The position numbers were made by a program, and so were the translations under genes. Positions 11,363 to 22,984 of a stretch of DNA of 64,000 bases are shown piece by piece. Source of the DNA: Globodera rostochiensis (lineage: Eukaryota > Nematoda > Chromadorea > Rhabditida > Heteroderidae); NCBI GenBank assembly GCA_018350325.1, contig JAEVLN010000023.1, forward strand, positions 931,001 through 995,000. The letters are read 5' to 3'. Every line of letters starts with the position of its first letter. Within the stretch, counting starts at the first letter, position 1. The notes beneath the pieces were generated by a model that saw nothing but the letters and a program-made list of their open reading frames with translations, did no database searches and was not told the origin of the DNA.

Positions 11363-12430
11363 TAATTTGAATGAAAAAAATTCATATAACTAGGTCAATG
11401 CATAAAAAGTGGCACTTTTTGATTGGCAATGAATATCGTTATTGGTTGACATTTCTGATTTTTTTATCAATTCTCCTATCTGAGTGGAGCATTTTAATAG
11501 GTAAACGGTCGCTGTAGCTTTTCTTGCCGGCGAGATAAAAATTCCCGAACCCGGTTTTGTCGAAAAACGGGGGTTTCCGGGTTTAAACTTTTTAGCGTAG
11601 AGTAAAAAACAGGTTGATCAGCGAATCTAATAGAGTAAGGGGAATCGTTAAACAGCGAGAATGTTGTTCTTGCACCATAATTTATCAATTTATGTTTTTA
11701 GATATTCATTGTTTGGGTAATATTAGGGTTAGACATTATCCGGGTATTTATGTTGAAGCGCAATTCACCGGCCTCCGGCACTTCGATTTTTCAAAAATCG
11801 GGGCCGGGATCTGAAAAACTGGGGAATGATCAAATTTCATAAAGATTATTAAGCCCTGAAAAGCAGCCATTGTCCGGTGTTTGGTGTTTAACGAAGAAAT
11901 TCAAATACCTATCACATTTTTATTATTATTAGTTGATAAAATGATCCAATTCCCCCCATTTGTGTCGACATTTGCTTTATCAAATAAAAGATTCAATTAA
12001 TGAGACGATAAGAGAATTTATCAACAGTGAAAATGTCATTTCCCCATTTGGTGGCACAACGATAAAATTATAAGATAATCCAATTCAGTCTATAAAAACT
12101 TTGAGTCAATTTAAATACAAATTCTGATAACGACGCCCGGACAGTGAACAATTTTTTTAAAGTTAAATGCCCATTCTTTAGGGGTGTAAATTTTTTCGGG
12201 TTTTTTGTAAAATTTTTGAACGAAACGAAAAAATATTTTCTCATTTATGAAAACGATTCAAAACGAAAACCAAAAACCCACGAAAAACACGAAACCGAAA
12301 CGAAATTTCGTGTAACCCTGATTCGAATCTAAGTTAGCACAGCATTCAAAAAAATATATAGTTGCCTATAAAAAGATTTTAAATCATAAAATTAAAAGTC
12401 TAAATTATAGAAAATATTTAAAATTCCAAA

Positions 12431-13997
12431 ATGAACAAATTTTTGGGAATATTATTTTGTGCATGGATCCATCAATTAGCAATTGTTTCTGTTTCTTCGG
12501 GCCGAGTTGTCGGCTATTATCAGGGCACCCGGGCCTTGACGAATGCTCAGGTTGCCATATAATTTCTTTTTTAAATGTATTTTATGAATTTCTGCTTTTT
12601 TTGAAAATAGGCCAAGAAGCTGACCCACCTGGTCCTTGCCTTTTCGGTTCCGGATGCTCGAGGCAATTTGAGTCCTTTAACTTCTGTCCAAGCGCAAGCT
12701 TTAACAACTGGAAAATCCGCAAATAGCGCTCTGAAAGTGTTAATTGCCATTGGCGGAGGGTAAAATTATTTTTAAATTAAAAAAGATTTTGATAATTTTA
12801 AGCGGTTTTAATGCAAGCATTTTTACATCGCTAACATCAAACAATGGAACCCGACAAGAGTTTATCGCTAAAATTGTCTCTTTTCTGAAAAGTAATGGAT
12901 TGGATGGTGCCAACATCGACTGGCAATTCCCAACAGTGGTAAACAAACTGGGATACAAACAAAACTTATCGACAAAAGCGTTACAAATATTTTCCTGAAA
13001 ATTAGAGTAGGCCGGGATCGGGATTTTTTGTAAAAACCGGGATCGGGATTGACCGGGATTGTGAAAGCCGGGATCGGGATCAGCATCTCAAACCGGGATC
13101 GGGATTTTGCTTTTTCATAAACCGGGATCGAGATTTCGCTTTTTCAAAAACCGGGATCGGGATTATTCGCGTTACATATATTTTCCTGAAAATATAAAGG
13201 TTTTAAATTTATAACATTTGAAAACTTATTTAAACAGAATGACAAGGCCAATTATGTGTCATTTCTGCATGAGCTGAATATGGCACTTCCATCCGGCGCT
13301 TTGCTGAGCATAGCCTCGGCCGCAAGTGCCTTTTATTTGGACCCGGGTTTTGACTTGGCCGGCATTGCCACCGCCGTGGACTTCATCAACGTGATGTTGT
13401 GCTACAACTATTATGGCGCATGGAGCACAGAGTCGACGGGACCGAACTCGGCACTTTATCAGGGCACAAATGCCGATCCTTCTGATTCACTAAACACCAA
13501 CTGGACAATCGTTTATCATCTGACCAAAATGAACGATCCGGAAAAGGTAAATTCTCTATGAGTATGATTGAAGTAATCACCTATTATCTTAACTTGCTGG
13601 TTTAATCAATTTTAGTTGAATTTGGGAGTGCCATTCTACGGTAAATACTGGAACAACGTTGGAGCACCACTGAATGGCGACGGCCTTTGGCGTCAACTCG
13701 GCATTTATGGCACTGAATTGGCTTGGCGCGACTTGGGCAACAGCTCTGATCTGACCAAAATGACTTATCATAAAACTGCCAAAACGCCGTACATTTACGA
13801 TGCTTCTTCCAAAATATTCCTGACCTTTGACAACCCCCAATCACTGGAAGATAAGGTAAGAAAATTTTAGAAAGGATTTAAAAATTTAATATTTTTAGGT
13901 TCAATATGTTGCTAGCCAAAAGATTGGAGGCACAATGATCTGGTCCATTGATCAGGACGACGATAAATTATCTTTATTGAATGCCGTTTCAGAATGA
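12431..13997 (+). CDS. Secreted GH18 chitinase-like protein, probable pseudoenzyme (350 aa)
   Basis: Six exons (12431-12550, 12611-12759, 12803-12938, 13238-13546, 13616-13855, 13899-13997) join in frame with GT-AG introns. Residues 1-23 form a signal peptide. The GH18 barrel follows: RVVGYYQG strand, LVLAFSV, the SIGGG-equivalent AIGGG, CYNYYGAW (190-197) and GGTMIWSIDQDD with the conserved W333. Active family members carry DxxDxDxE in strand 4, with the final E as proton donor. Here residues 124-131 read DGANIDWQ, so the second D is N and the catalytic E is Q. Hydrolysis of chitin is therefore unlikely; a chitin- or glycan-binding (chi-lectin-like) role is an inference. The frame is otherwise intact. 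Intron 3 holds a CCGGGATCGGGAT tandem repeat. Confidence 0.9.
13005..13170. repeat. CCGGGATCGGGAT(T) tandem repeat inside chitinase-like intron 3
   Basis: About eight irregular copies of an ACCGGGATCGGGATT core separated by short AT-rich linkers. A single degenerate copy of the motif occurs at 45065-45100. Confidence 0.8.
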
Positions 13998-14947
13998 ATT
14001 GTGAAAAAATGAAATTGCAAGTTGCTATTCTTGTGTAACCTTCGATAAATCTTTGCTCTCTTCACTCTTTATCTCGAATTAAAGTTAATAAACAATTTAT
14101 GACAAACATTCCGTAAACCGACCAATGACCTAAATTTTGAGTAATAATTAAATGCAAATATTTAATTTCGTGAGATCCTAATTTGGATCAAAGTTAAATT
14201 ATTCTATTTCACGCAATAAAATGTTTATTTTGCGTATAAAAATTTCTCATTCCAGATAAAAAAAATAATAAAACTAATTTAGATAATCCGTGAAATGCTA
14301 TTTTTGCGACTTTTCAAATCGCGAATATTTCTTTAAATTTATTAGTTTTTGTGAATAGAAGTGTTCTTTGTTAAATCAAATTAATATTTTAGTTTGAATT
14401 TTGTTTTTTGTTTTTATCAATTACTGTAATGAATCTTTTATTGAATTTTTACTTTGTTAAGATTTGTCATTTTACGAATCATTCGATGAAAGATTAAACA
14501 ATCTGAGAATTGGGAACTTTGGCGTAAAAGTGAACTTTTCATATGAATCACACAACCAATTTTTAATTATATTTTAGGAATTGTCGAAGCATTCTCGTAT
14601 GTACGAAGATTTATATTTTTAGTTTTGGATCAACACAAACCGTTCAGCCAAATCCGGACTGGGTTTCTGTTCAAGTGATAAAGATAAAAAGAATAATGGC
14701 GCTCGTTTTATTCTAACTTTCCGTAACGGGGCCTTCGTACAAAGTGCTCCGTTAAATTTGGCATATCATTGCCCACCAATAAGGTAACTTTTTTTGCAAA
14801 AATTTTAAAATATAAAATAAAAACCCTTTTATATAAACAAATGCGGATCAAATTGCGGAAAATCCAAAAAATCCGCAATTGCGTGCAGCCCTGCTGGTGC
14901 GTATTAATTGAAATTGTACAAGTTTTCGTGGGGTATTCGTTTTGGTA
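13998..14947. other. No recognisable gene downstream of the chitinase-like gene
   Basis: AATAAA-like motifs are present soon after the stop. The remainder is AT-rich, and short open stretches near 14600-14780 have no recognised domain. Confidence 0.4.
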
Positions 14948-15046
14948 TCATTTGACTCCGATAGGTTTGTCCGCAGTCACTTCGGCTTTCAAAATCACCG
15001 TGTCGTTCTTCGCGTCGTACCATCCGTTGTTCGGGTCCATCAATTT
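14948..15046 (-). pseudogene. MATH-domain C-terminal exon fragment
   Basis: After a TTTAG acceptor the minus strand reads LMDPNNGWYDAKNDTVILKA, then EVTADKPIGVK and TGA. The GWYDAKNDTVILKAEV block is the last strand pair of MATH domains as found in BTB-MATH and USP7-like proteins. Relatives continue with a tryptophan after GV, so the stop is probably premature. No other MATH exon is visible nearby. Confidence 0.6.
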
Positions 15047-15055
15047 CTAAACCAC

Positions 15056-15969
15056 TCATTTTTGTAAAGGGCAGAGTATGGCATTTTGATAATTTGTAAA
15101 ATTGTTTTGGCACTATACGTCATTGTCTTAGAATACCTCAGAATTGGGACCCCTGAATGGACAAAAAAAAATGTTTTGGTATTTTCTCTGCCCAAGAGGA
15201 TATATAATGCAGGGGGGGGGGATCTTCCATACGTACTTGGATGCCAAGTACAGTACTTTTGGATACTAAGTACTTTTGGATGCCAAGTACAACTTGGAAA
15301 CGGATCCTCGTACCTTACAAAAAGGAGCTCACGATTTGGCATTTTGACCCCTAAAATTGATTTTGGAGGAAATTTTTCTGAGTGTCCTTGGATTTCGGTG
15401 GAGCTTAAAATCAATTTTTTTTGAGTGGAAGCGGAATGTTGTTTGGTGCTCGTTGGTGTCGGTCTTGACCTTTTGGAGGCCGTCTCCGAGAAAGGGATCG
15501 GGACAAAAAGGACTTGATAACGGCACCGACTGTGTCAGCAGTCGGGACTCTGGGGTTATTACCTCTACAGCAGACCAGGCATACAAATAACTATTCCACC
15601 CAAATTTATCGGTGCCGGGAAACTGCCCGCGGCGGAGATAAGCGAACAAAAAATGTGCGATGGGGAGCAGAAACAAAAAGAGAGCGTCGGGGTGCACACA
15701 ATTTGTCCGTGGGATTATCCCTGAAGCAAAAATATGTAGATGAACACGAAGAAGATGTGCAACAGAAGGTTCGCGATGGAGCAGAAGGAGAGAAAGCCAG
15801 TGACCCCGGGGGGTGAAAGGGGGGGGGGAGGGGGGTAAATGGTAGTACTTTCGTCGAAATGTGATAACCAAGGGGAGGGGGGCTAGATCAAAGTGTTAAC
15901 AAGTATAAAACAGAAGTGGACGAATTTTTTGGGAGAAGGTGGAGGGGAAATTTAAGACCGAATTGCCAC
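15056..15969. other. Unassigned sequence with a short CTTGGATGCCAAGTAC repeat
   Basis: Positions 15234-15299 contain palindromic repeats of CTTGGATGCCAAGTAC and TTTTGGATACTAAGTAC. Overlapping ORFs on both strands (15329-15871) have compositional bias and no recognised domain. G-runs occur at 15212-15222 and 15806-15885. Confidence 0.4.
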
Positions 15970-17294
15970 TCAACTATGGCCACGAATTCCAAAATAGAGT
16001 AGGCCAACAATTGCACAAATAGCCAAAATCACTGTAGCGATTATGAGACCAGACATTTTTGCTTCGTCCCCACGACGCATCCGTCGATGATAAGCTTTTG
16101 GGGAGCCAAGTTGTTGTTCTGTCATGGAATTCATTTTGATGATGAACTCGGCCAAATCGCTGGGCAACAAATGGACTTTTTCCCCCAGCAATTCATTTAG
16201 GGCACCTTTCCAATGCCCTTCGGGCACCACATTCAAACAAAGTTTTGCCACCAAATCGCCAATTTGAAGGAGTTCAAAATCTTTTTTGGTATTTTGTTGA
16301 AGAAGTCTCTGCTCTTTCAACTTCAGTTGGGCCAAAATCGGAGGGCCATTCTCTGCAAACGTTTCATTTAGCTCAAAGAACATGGAATTGTCCTTTTTTG
16401 CTTCATTGCAAACTTTGGCAACACTTTGAAGAAGCCGAACAAGTTCCGAATGTTCAGCAACAACCTTTGCGTATTCCGGATTGCCCTGCAATTTTTGAAT
16501 GATTTGGCATCCTTTCGCTAACCACAGCGAATTTGTCATTTCTAAATATGAAAATGGCATTTAAATCGGATTTATTCCTGGGGGCGTATCTAAAATTTAT
16601 AAAATTAAAAATTCAGTACAATTTACCAAATGTTCCAAAATTTAGTAATTTTTATTACAAGTTTTTGAGAATTCTGCTGTAATTTTGTCTGGGGAGCGGG
16701 GTGGGGGTCCGCGGTGCCTGGCGCCGTGGGGGAAATCTTTTTGAATTTAAACAATATTTGTTAAGAAAATTGGTCCAGAAATTACGAATATTCTGAAAAT
16801 CAGTAAAATCGGTACGCCGAGCTGAAATCAGTACATACAAAAAGAGTCCGGAAATACATACCGGAAAATACTGGTCCGATTACCTGGATTCAGGACCTGA
16901 ATCCGGATTTTGAAAATGACCAGAATCAGGATTTAACAGGATTAAAAATTCTGATTTCCAGGATATCCTGATCTTGGTGCTTCGACGAAAATACCAGACT
17001 TCCGGATCAGGAGTCCTGGAAAATGCTGGTCTGGATCCAGATCCAGTCCGGGCTCTACAAATCATTTCATTTTAATTTGTCAGACTCGGCCTTTTAAAAC
17101 AATAGTACCTTTCTGAAAAATAGTACAGATACGACCTCACTTTTAGACAAACCTTTTAATTCGTCGACCAATTTGTTGAAAGTATAACCCGCAGAATTCG
17201 GGACAATTTTCAAAGGTTCAGATTTGTTTTGAGCATAGGCACAGTTGAAGATGAATATTGTTGGAGCCAACAGAAAGACGGCGGGTAAAAGCAT
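15970..17294 (-). CDS. Predicted type I membrane protein, signal peptide plus C-terminal TM (237 aa)
   Basis: Two exons: 17153-17294 and 15970-16541, joined in phase 1 (AAAAG|GTTTGT to TTTAG|AAATG). I chose the start at 17294 over an in-frame ATG at 17333 because it places the hydrophobic MLLPAVFLLAPTIFIFNCAY at the terminus, followed by a probable cleavage site at AYA-QNKS. The roughly 190-residue ectodomain is mostly predicted helical, with KLKEQRLLQQNTKKD and ELLGEKVHLLPSDL segments and two cysteines. A single TM (SGLIIATVILAICAIVGLLY) is followed by a six-residue tail. No family recognised. The intron carries a GGATTCAGGA-type repeat. Confidence 0.72.
16860..17050. repeat. CAGGATT/CCGGATC degenerate tandem repeat in an intron
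   Basis: Short degenerate units (TCAGGATT, TCCGGATC, ATCCAGATCC) fill most of the middle of the intron of the 15970-17294 gene. Confidence 0.6.
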
Positions 17295-17809
17295 TTTTTC
17301 AAAAGCTTTATCCAATTCAATAAAATTTGGCAAAATATTTTAGTGACTGCCAATGAGCTTTAGGGCGCTGTGTATAAATTTTGCGGCACACAATGAATGA
17401 CTGAAGCAAGCAAAATGTCTGACTAAATTGATTTTAATGTGAATCAATAAAATTATGATTTTAAAAGATTATTTTTAGGCTGTATGTAATTTTTAATATT
17501 ATATAAAAGTCGTGGTTAGGCGTAGGGCGGTACTGTCGGCGATCGGGTACTGATCTAAATCGTCGGGGACTGGGGTCGGGGATTGATCCGGTGATCGGTG
17601 ATTGTGATCTCTACGGGCGTTTCGTAAATCCGCGACTATTAAATTATATAAAATATATATGTATATATTAAGTGCATACACATTTTTTATCGATCAAAAT
17701 GATTTCGTAAACGTCAGGCAGACAAATAAATTGAAAGCGCCGCACAAAGCAAAAATTTATTCACATATTATTTTCTTCTCCCCCCCACCTGACCCCTATG
17801 GTTTGACAA

Positions 17810-17910
17810 AAAACCGGTTTCGGTTTTCGGTTAACCGGGTGTCGGCCAAAACCGAAAACCGGGGGTCGCAAAACCAGCCTAACCGAAAACCGGTAGCCCC
17901 GGTTTAAAAC
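17810..17910. repeat. ACCGAAAACCGG-rich low-complexity tract
   Basis: Repeated CGGTTTTCGGTTAACCGG and ACCGAAAACCGG motifs, palindromic at short scale. Confidence 0.6.
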
Positions 17911-17940
17911 CGACCGTGAATAACCCTAATTATAATATTG

Positions 17941-18095
17941 TTCGCTCTCGAATAGGGTTGGACGTAACCGGATATTATCCGGGTCCCCCGGATAGCGGTT
18001 CAACCGGTTCCTTGACACCCGGATACCGGTACCGGATAGTAATTTACAGCCGGATATCCGTCCGGATACCGGATAATTTTCAATTTTTGAAATAT
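17941..18095. repeat. CCGGATA-rich dispersed repeat (copy 1)
   Basis: Begins near AGGGTTGGACGTAACCGG and ends in AATTTTCAATTTTTGAAATA. The same sequence lies in reverse orientation at 54895-55033. The two were recognised by the shared GGATAGCGGTTCAACCGG and CAGCCGGATATCCGTCCGG phrases. Confidence 0.75.
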
Positions 18096-18224
18096 TAATT
18101 AAAGTTTTATAAAAAATCAAATTTGAAGCAATTTTTGCCAAAAGTAAATAAACGCATAAAATAAACGAATAAAATCAAATTCAATCAAGTTTGATGGTTA
18201 ATTTCATTTGTCAATAACGCTTCT

Positions 18225-18640
18225 TCATCTGAAACAGGCGACGGTCAAAGCGTACCCAAGAACGGCTTTTAATCGCTGGCTTAAAAGTGCCTTTGTTTCA
18301 AAATAGCATTGCCAGCGAAGAGAGTGGAGGGGACGCGAGAGAATGCGTTGGCATTTTGCCTTACTCCAACAAATGCCAGAAATTGGGGTCCCCTGTTTAT
18401 GCCAATTTTGAGGTGGGGGGGGGGATGGAGAATTGAAGCATTGGGGCTTATTGGTCGATAAATTTGAATTGCACTTTGCGTATGACAGGGCCTGCTTTAA
18501 GCGGGTAATGGCTGACGTGGAATTTTTGGGCATCCTCTAAATTTTTATTTTTGTGCACTTTTTATAAAAATATAAAGGACCCATCCAACAGAAGCTTTTT
18601 CTAATGTCTGTCGAAAACGAAAGTCCGAGAATAAATCTTT
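18225..18640 (-). repeat. Orphan copy of the promoter region of the small secreted gene family
   Basis: Matches the sequence upstream of the gene at 25169-25636 and of the chimeric gene at 51266. Shared phrases include AGAGAGTGGAGGGGACGCGA, GCATTGCCAGCGAAGAG, TCGATAAATTTGAATTGC and CTAATGTCTGTCGAAAA. No signal-peptide exon follows here, so the copy is upstream sequence only. Confidence 0.7.
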
Positions 18641-18825
18641 GTGATTCTCGTGTTCCTGATGCCTTGATGAAAAATGATCAATGGAAAAATAAAACGGTGA
18701 AATTAATGAATTAATTTCGCAGGTAATATTTATTTTTTATTTTGATCAGCTCAGGAATGATCAGAGCGATTGGGGCAGTGTTCAATTGCACCCCGCGAAA
18801 GCACACTTTTGGATGGGTTATTTGA

Positions 18826-19112
18826 GCTAAAAATTTATATCCGGGGTTTTCTGGGGTTGCTGATCGCGAATCAGATCGGATTTTATCAAATCATCGATTT
18901 GTCTGAGATTTTCCGTCAAGTACTTGATTTTTGGTAATAGTAAACGAAGGGCGCGCGACATGATCGAAGAGGAGGCCTTCTTCTGTTTTTTGTCGTCGGT
19001 TGAGAACACGCCTTGACATTGGCCTCGAGTTCCCTAAGCGTAAGGCTTCAACGTCTCGAAATCAATTTCATTTTCGTCCGGATTCAAATATTTAATCTGT
19101 TCCCGTGCCTTC
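18826..19112 (-). pseudogene. BET-type NET domain fragment, copy 3
   Basis: The minus strand keeps [13 protein letters not shown] and a damaged LRELEANVK segment, plus the downstream flank shared with the 7984-8214 copy ([16 protein letters not shown] region). A one-codon loss in the KPVTLRE block and frame changes rule out a functional product. Confidence 0.6.
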
Positions 19113-19508
19113 ATTTTGTTCATAACGCTAAAAAAAAATTCAAGAAATGTCCCTTTTTGCATTTATTTGAATTTGTTATGGGCAAAACGCTGACCGACAA
19201 AATGGTTGGGGCGATTGGTGCTGGAGAATGGGCGGGGGGACAGAGCAGCAGGACGGCCGATACAAAACTGACTCTCTATTCAATATAATTCAATAAATTA
19301 TAATAAAAGAAATGTTTCTTTTTAGTTACAAAATGGTCATTTTTGTTGGTTGAACTTATTGAACAAGTTCACTCCCTCTCCCACATTTTCTACAATCATT
19401 CGAATAGACATTTTCCTCACTTATGTACTTTGATCTTAAAAATGCCATCTTTTCAGTTTTTAGCTCATTGAATATCATAAAAATCATTTGGATTTGCAAC
19501 AATAAAAA

Positions 19509-20736
19509 ATGTCTGACAATCCGAGGAAAGTGGAAAAACGATTGAATGAAATGTGAGTTTTGCCTTAATTCTATGGGCTCAGAGGAATGAACCCACCCGC
19601 CCTGCTTTTGCCCAATTGTCCGGTATTTTTCACATCGCATTTAAATCGAATTTTCAGTTTCATTTGCGACGACGTTTTGTTTTGAAGTCTTCAAATTTTG
19701 TGGGCATTTTGTGCTTGGACTGAAAGTTGCGTCGATCAGCGATCGATTTGACTTTTTGGTGGACTCGCATTTCAAATTAAACGAATGGTCATTGGGCCGA
19801 TTGGAAATTCGTTGCGCGGCTGACGGGAATGGCGCTGAAATTGTCAAATTTATTGGCAATGAAGTCGTCGAGCGTCGGCTGCCAATTCCGCAAGAGCCGC
19901 TTCCAGCAAAAGTGATCGGATTTGAACGCATTATGATAAGGTCATTATTTGATCAGCCTTTAAAGATTTGTTGTTTCATAAACTTTAGTTACATCGACCA
20001 AAGTGCCATCGATTTTCTCCAAAGCATCCGCCGACTTTTCGACTCCGACGGCACCAATCTTTCCATTGGAACAGCGGCCAGTCAAAACCACAGTTGGCAA
20101 ATCATTTGGCACCAGATTTGGCCTTTGGTCAATGAAAATATTTGCGACATTTATTTGCGTTCCTCCGAACTGGGCCGTTTGCGCCAATTCTCCCCGACCG
20201 TTTTGCGCAATTGCCCAAAACTCCAATTGATCCATTCCGATTATATTTTTCCCGAATTCCCGGCCGTCGACGACAGTGCCCGCGGCGCTTCTTCTAAACA
20301 AGCCGTGGCCAAATGGTTGCACATGCCCCGCGGGGATGGCCTTCCGAAAGTGTTGCGATGCAATTTTATTTGCACAAAATTGAGGAACTTAAAATGGTGT
20401 TGATTGATCTCTGTCATTGTGAATTTCTATTTTAAATTAATTTTTCGATTTTAGGCATTTGTCAATTCGACCGCCCCGGTCAATTTCATCATCTGTCTCC
20501 GTTCTTGGTTTTCGAAGGCTAATGATGTGCCATTTAAAGTGCAAAACAATTTGACGGGGGAGCGATTGGTGTTGCGACGGTTCATCAACAGATCCAAAGG
20601 GCTTTTGGTTCGTTGTCCAATTGAGCGCGACGAAGCGAAATGGGCTGAGTGGGAAAAGGCAGCGCTCGAGTGGAAGTGGCGTCAGTGGAATCGCATCGCC
20701 ATTTACTTTAACGCCAATGACATTAGCGACGGGTAA
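19509..20736 (+). pseudogene. F-box-like family protein; two single-base indels in T-runs
   Basis: The structure fits a full-length family member: exon 1 19509-19552 (MSDNPRKVEKRLNE), exon 2 19658-19940 ([33 protein letters not shown]), exon 3 19989-about 20398 ([45 protein letters not shown]) and exon 4 20455-20736 (AFVNSTAPVNFII, NNLTGERLVLRRF, LLVRCPIERDEAKW, RQWNRIAIYF). The F-box-like N-terminus would bind Skp1 and the rest is a family-specific C-terminal fold. The frame breaks twice, at about 19680 (one extra T) and about 20362 (one T missing), both in T homopolymers. These could be sequencing errors in an otherwise intact gene. Confidence 0.75.
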
Positions 20737-20939
20737 CGAAGGATCAGGAATATCCTGAAAATCCAGGGGTTTGATGCTGCTAGGTCAGCCTTGGTTTTGT
20801 CATTGTTCGGCTCAATCTCGCTGTTTTGACCGTGCAAAGTGTCCGCCGCATCTTTTATTTATGAAAATGACAAAAAAATTAAATAATTTGCATCAAGGGA
20901 AAATTTGTCCAATTCGACAAACGAAATTTTGGTATTTAC

Positions 20940-21293
20940 CATTTTCATTTTGTGCCAACGAATCGAAAGTGGCGCTTGAAGTACGCGAATTGATCGTTTG
21001 TTGGTGTTTCAATTGGGCAATTCGGGCAGTCAAAAGTCGCAATTCTTCGGATGGGTCCAAATTGGTGAAATTTGGAGGCCACCATTCTGAAACAATGAAC
21101 ATTAATAGAGTCGAGATTTTTAGAATCTTGAGTAGAACACAAAATTACACCCCTAGTTTTTCTTCTGGAAAATTCTTTTAAAAAAATGAAATAAAACCGA
21201 AAAATGCACCCCTAGGTTCGATAAATATAAATCGATACCCTGTTGATCATCTGTTATTTCCTCGCCACTGGTTGATTCGGTCAAAATTGACAT
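20940..21293 (-). pseudogene. SPRY-family N-terminal exons 1-2, orphaned
   Basis: Exon 1 (21239-21293) encodes MSILTESTSGEEITDDQQ. Exon 2 (20940-21086) encodes EWWPPNFTNLDPSEELRLLT to FDSLAQNEN. Both match exons 1-2 of the complete gene at 45759-48095, and exon 2 has the same length (147 nt). Splice sites are intact. The next exons are absent; the plus-strand F-box-like gene lies beyond. Confidence 0.8.
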
Positions 21294-22153
21294 GTTAATT
21301 CACTAGAAAATTCTAAACTTAGTTTCTAAATGACAATAATTATTAATTTTCAAAAATTACAACGGTCAAAAACCGCTTATAATTCTCAATTTACATAAAG
21401 GGCGATCGATATAAAATTGTGGAGGAGGAGGAATTTGAAAAATATTTATGCAGAGAGAAGTCAATTGATAGGCAAAGACGGAAAGGGAATGAATGACCTG
21501 GGGCCCTTTGCTCGTCTTGGGGTTAAGTTACTGCAGTATAAACTGTTCTTAGACTGTTCTAAATTAAAAATTTTCCGAGTGAAATTCAGTCTGAAATTTT
21601 AATCGATGATTCATTGAACAAAGTGTTCATCACTTGATAGTGATGCTCGAGACCTAAATTTACCGAGACTTGACCCCAGACTCGAGAATTGACTCCCAAA
21701 AATCCGAGACTTTTACCAAAATTTTTTATTTTAGGTTCAAAATAGGTTTGCTCCCGAACCCTTGGGGGTGGGAAAATGGTATGTCAAGGAAGGTCGGGGG
21801 GCGGTTGGCCATGTCGGGGGTCCGGGACTACCCAATTTTAAGAATGGGGAGTAACTCTAGTGAAAAAATTATATACTTTTTTGAGACTTCTGTTTTCTTA
21901 TTTTGGGGCTCGGGGAGCAACCCTAGTTAAAAATAAATAATTTTTTTAGAAAATTCTGTTTTACTTCAGGGGGGAGTCGGCGGTGCCGATAGGCACCGCC
22001 GAAAAATTTTTGAATTTTTGATCCAATTTGTTAAGGGATTTGCATCCTGTTCCAAGGATTTTGAATCTGTTCCTGTGCTGTTCTAAATTCTAGAATAGAA
22101 CAGGAACAGAACAGGCCAAGCTGGAACAGGAAAACACTGCTAATCACACAACA
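21294..22153. other. Spacer with one end of a MITE
   Basis: At 21498-21518, GGGGCCCTTTGCTCGTCTTGG matches the terminal repeat of the MITE at 36904-37037, followed by the same TTAAGTTA. The second end was not found. The remainder is unassigned, with a C/G-rich low-complexity patch at 21755-21830. Confidence 0.5.
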
Positions 22154-22984
22154 AAATCGATGGAATTCCGCTGCATGTCACGACGAACTTGCGCTCATTG
22201 AGCCGGATCGATTGATTGTCCAATTTACTGGGAAAAAGTGGGGTAAAAATTATTCTGTTTAAGAATTTGATTAAAACATTTTATTTTTAGTTAAGAAATT
22301 TTTGAATTAAAAACCTTTTTCAGGGGAGCGTTCTGTGCTCGCTGAACGGCCAATTCCAAAAAAGGATTTTGGCCTTTTCTTCTACGAAGTGACCATCTCA
22401 GGGAAAGAAGGGTAGGGTAATTTATAAACAATTGCTGTGCTTTTGAGATACCATTATTAATATTTAGTTTTATTTCCATTGGACTTGGGACAAAACAAAT
22501 GCCATTGGACAACCCGGTTGGGTGGTACAACGGCACTTGCGGATACGATAGCCAGGGCTCTATTTGGAGTGAAATGGTTGAGGGATGTTCCCACTGGAAA
22601 GAAGCTCCTTTCAACTGGGGAAAGCCTTCGTTTGGCGTTGGTGACGTCATCGGCTGCGGCGTCGATTTGGCAACTCGCCAAATCATTTACACAAAAAATG
22701 GACAGCGTTTGGGTAAGAAAATAATGCAAAATATTTTATCAAATGTTATTAAGTCCTAATAATTTTGGCTTTAGTGATTTTGTGGATGCATAAAATATTT
22801 TGCATTTAAATCTTTTTAATTAATTTATTTGTTTTATTTTTGTTTTTTGCAGGAACTGCCGGTTTTTGTGTCAATTCGGCCGCCGATTTGTTTCCGTGCG
22901 CTTACGTTGTTCGATGCTGGCACTAAAATTGAAGCGAATTTTGGCCCGAATTTTAAATTCAACATTGCCGCCGATGGCATTTAG
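22154..22984 (+). pseudogene. SPRY (B30.2) domain protein, N-terminally truncated and frameshifted in the last exon
   Basis: SPRY segments in order: [19 protein letters not shown] (22154-22243), [16 protein letters not shown] (22324-22411), then [17 protein letters not shown] through [15 protein letters not shown] and [19 protein letters not shown] (22468-22712), and [15 protein letters not shown] (from 22853). Exon lengths of 88 and 245 nt equal those of the gene at 51266-54308. One extra base after the ALT-equivalent codons shifts the last exon, so [17 protein letters not shown] is read only in another frame. The acceptor before the first exon and all N-terminal exons are missing. Confidence 0.8.

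Noticed and set aside
15329..15871. 180-codon minus-strand ORF
   Set aside because: Overlaps equally open plus-strand frames in a compositionally biased tract and has no recognised domain.
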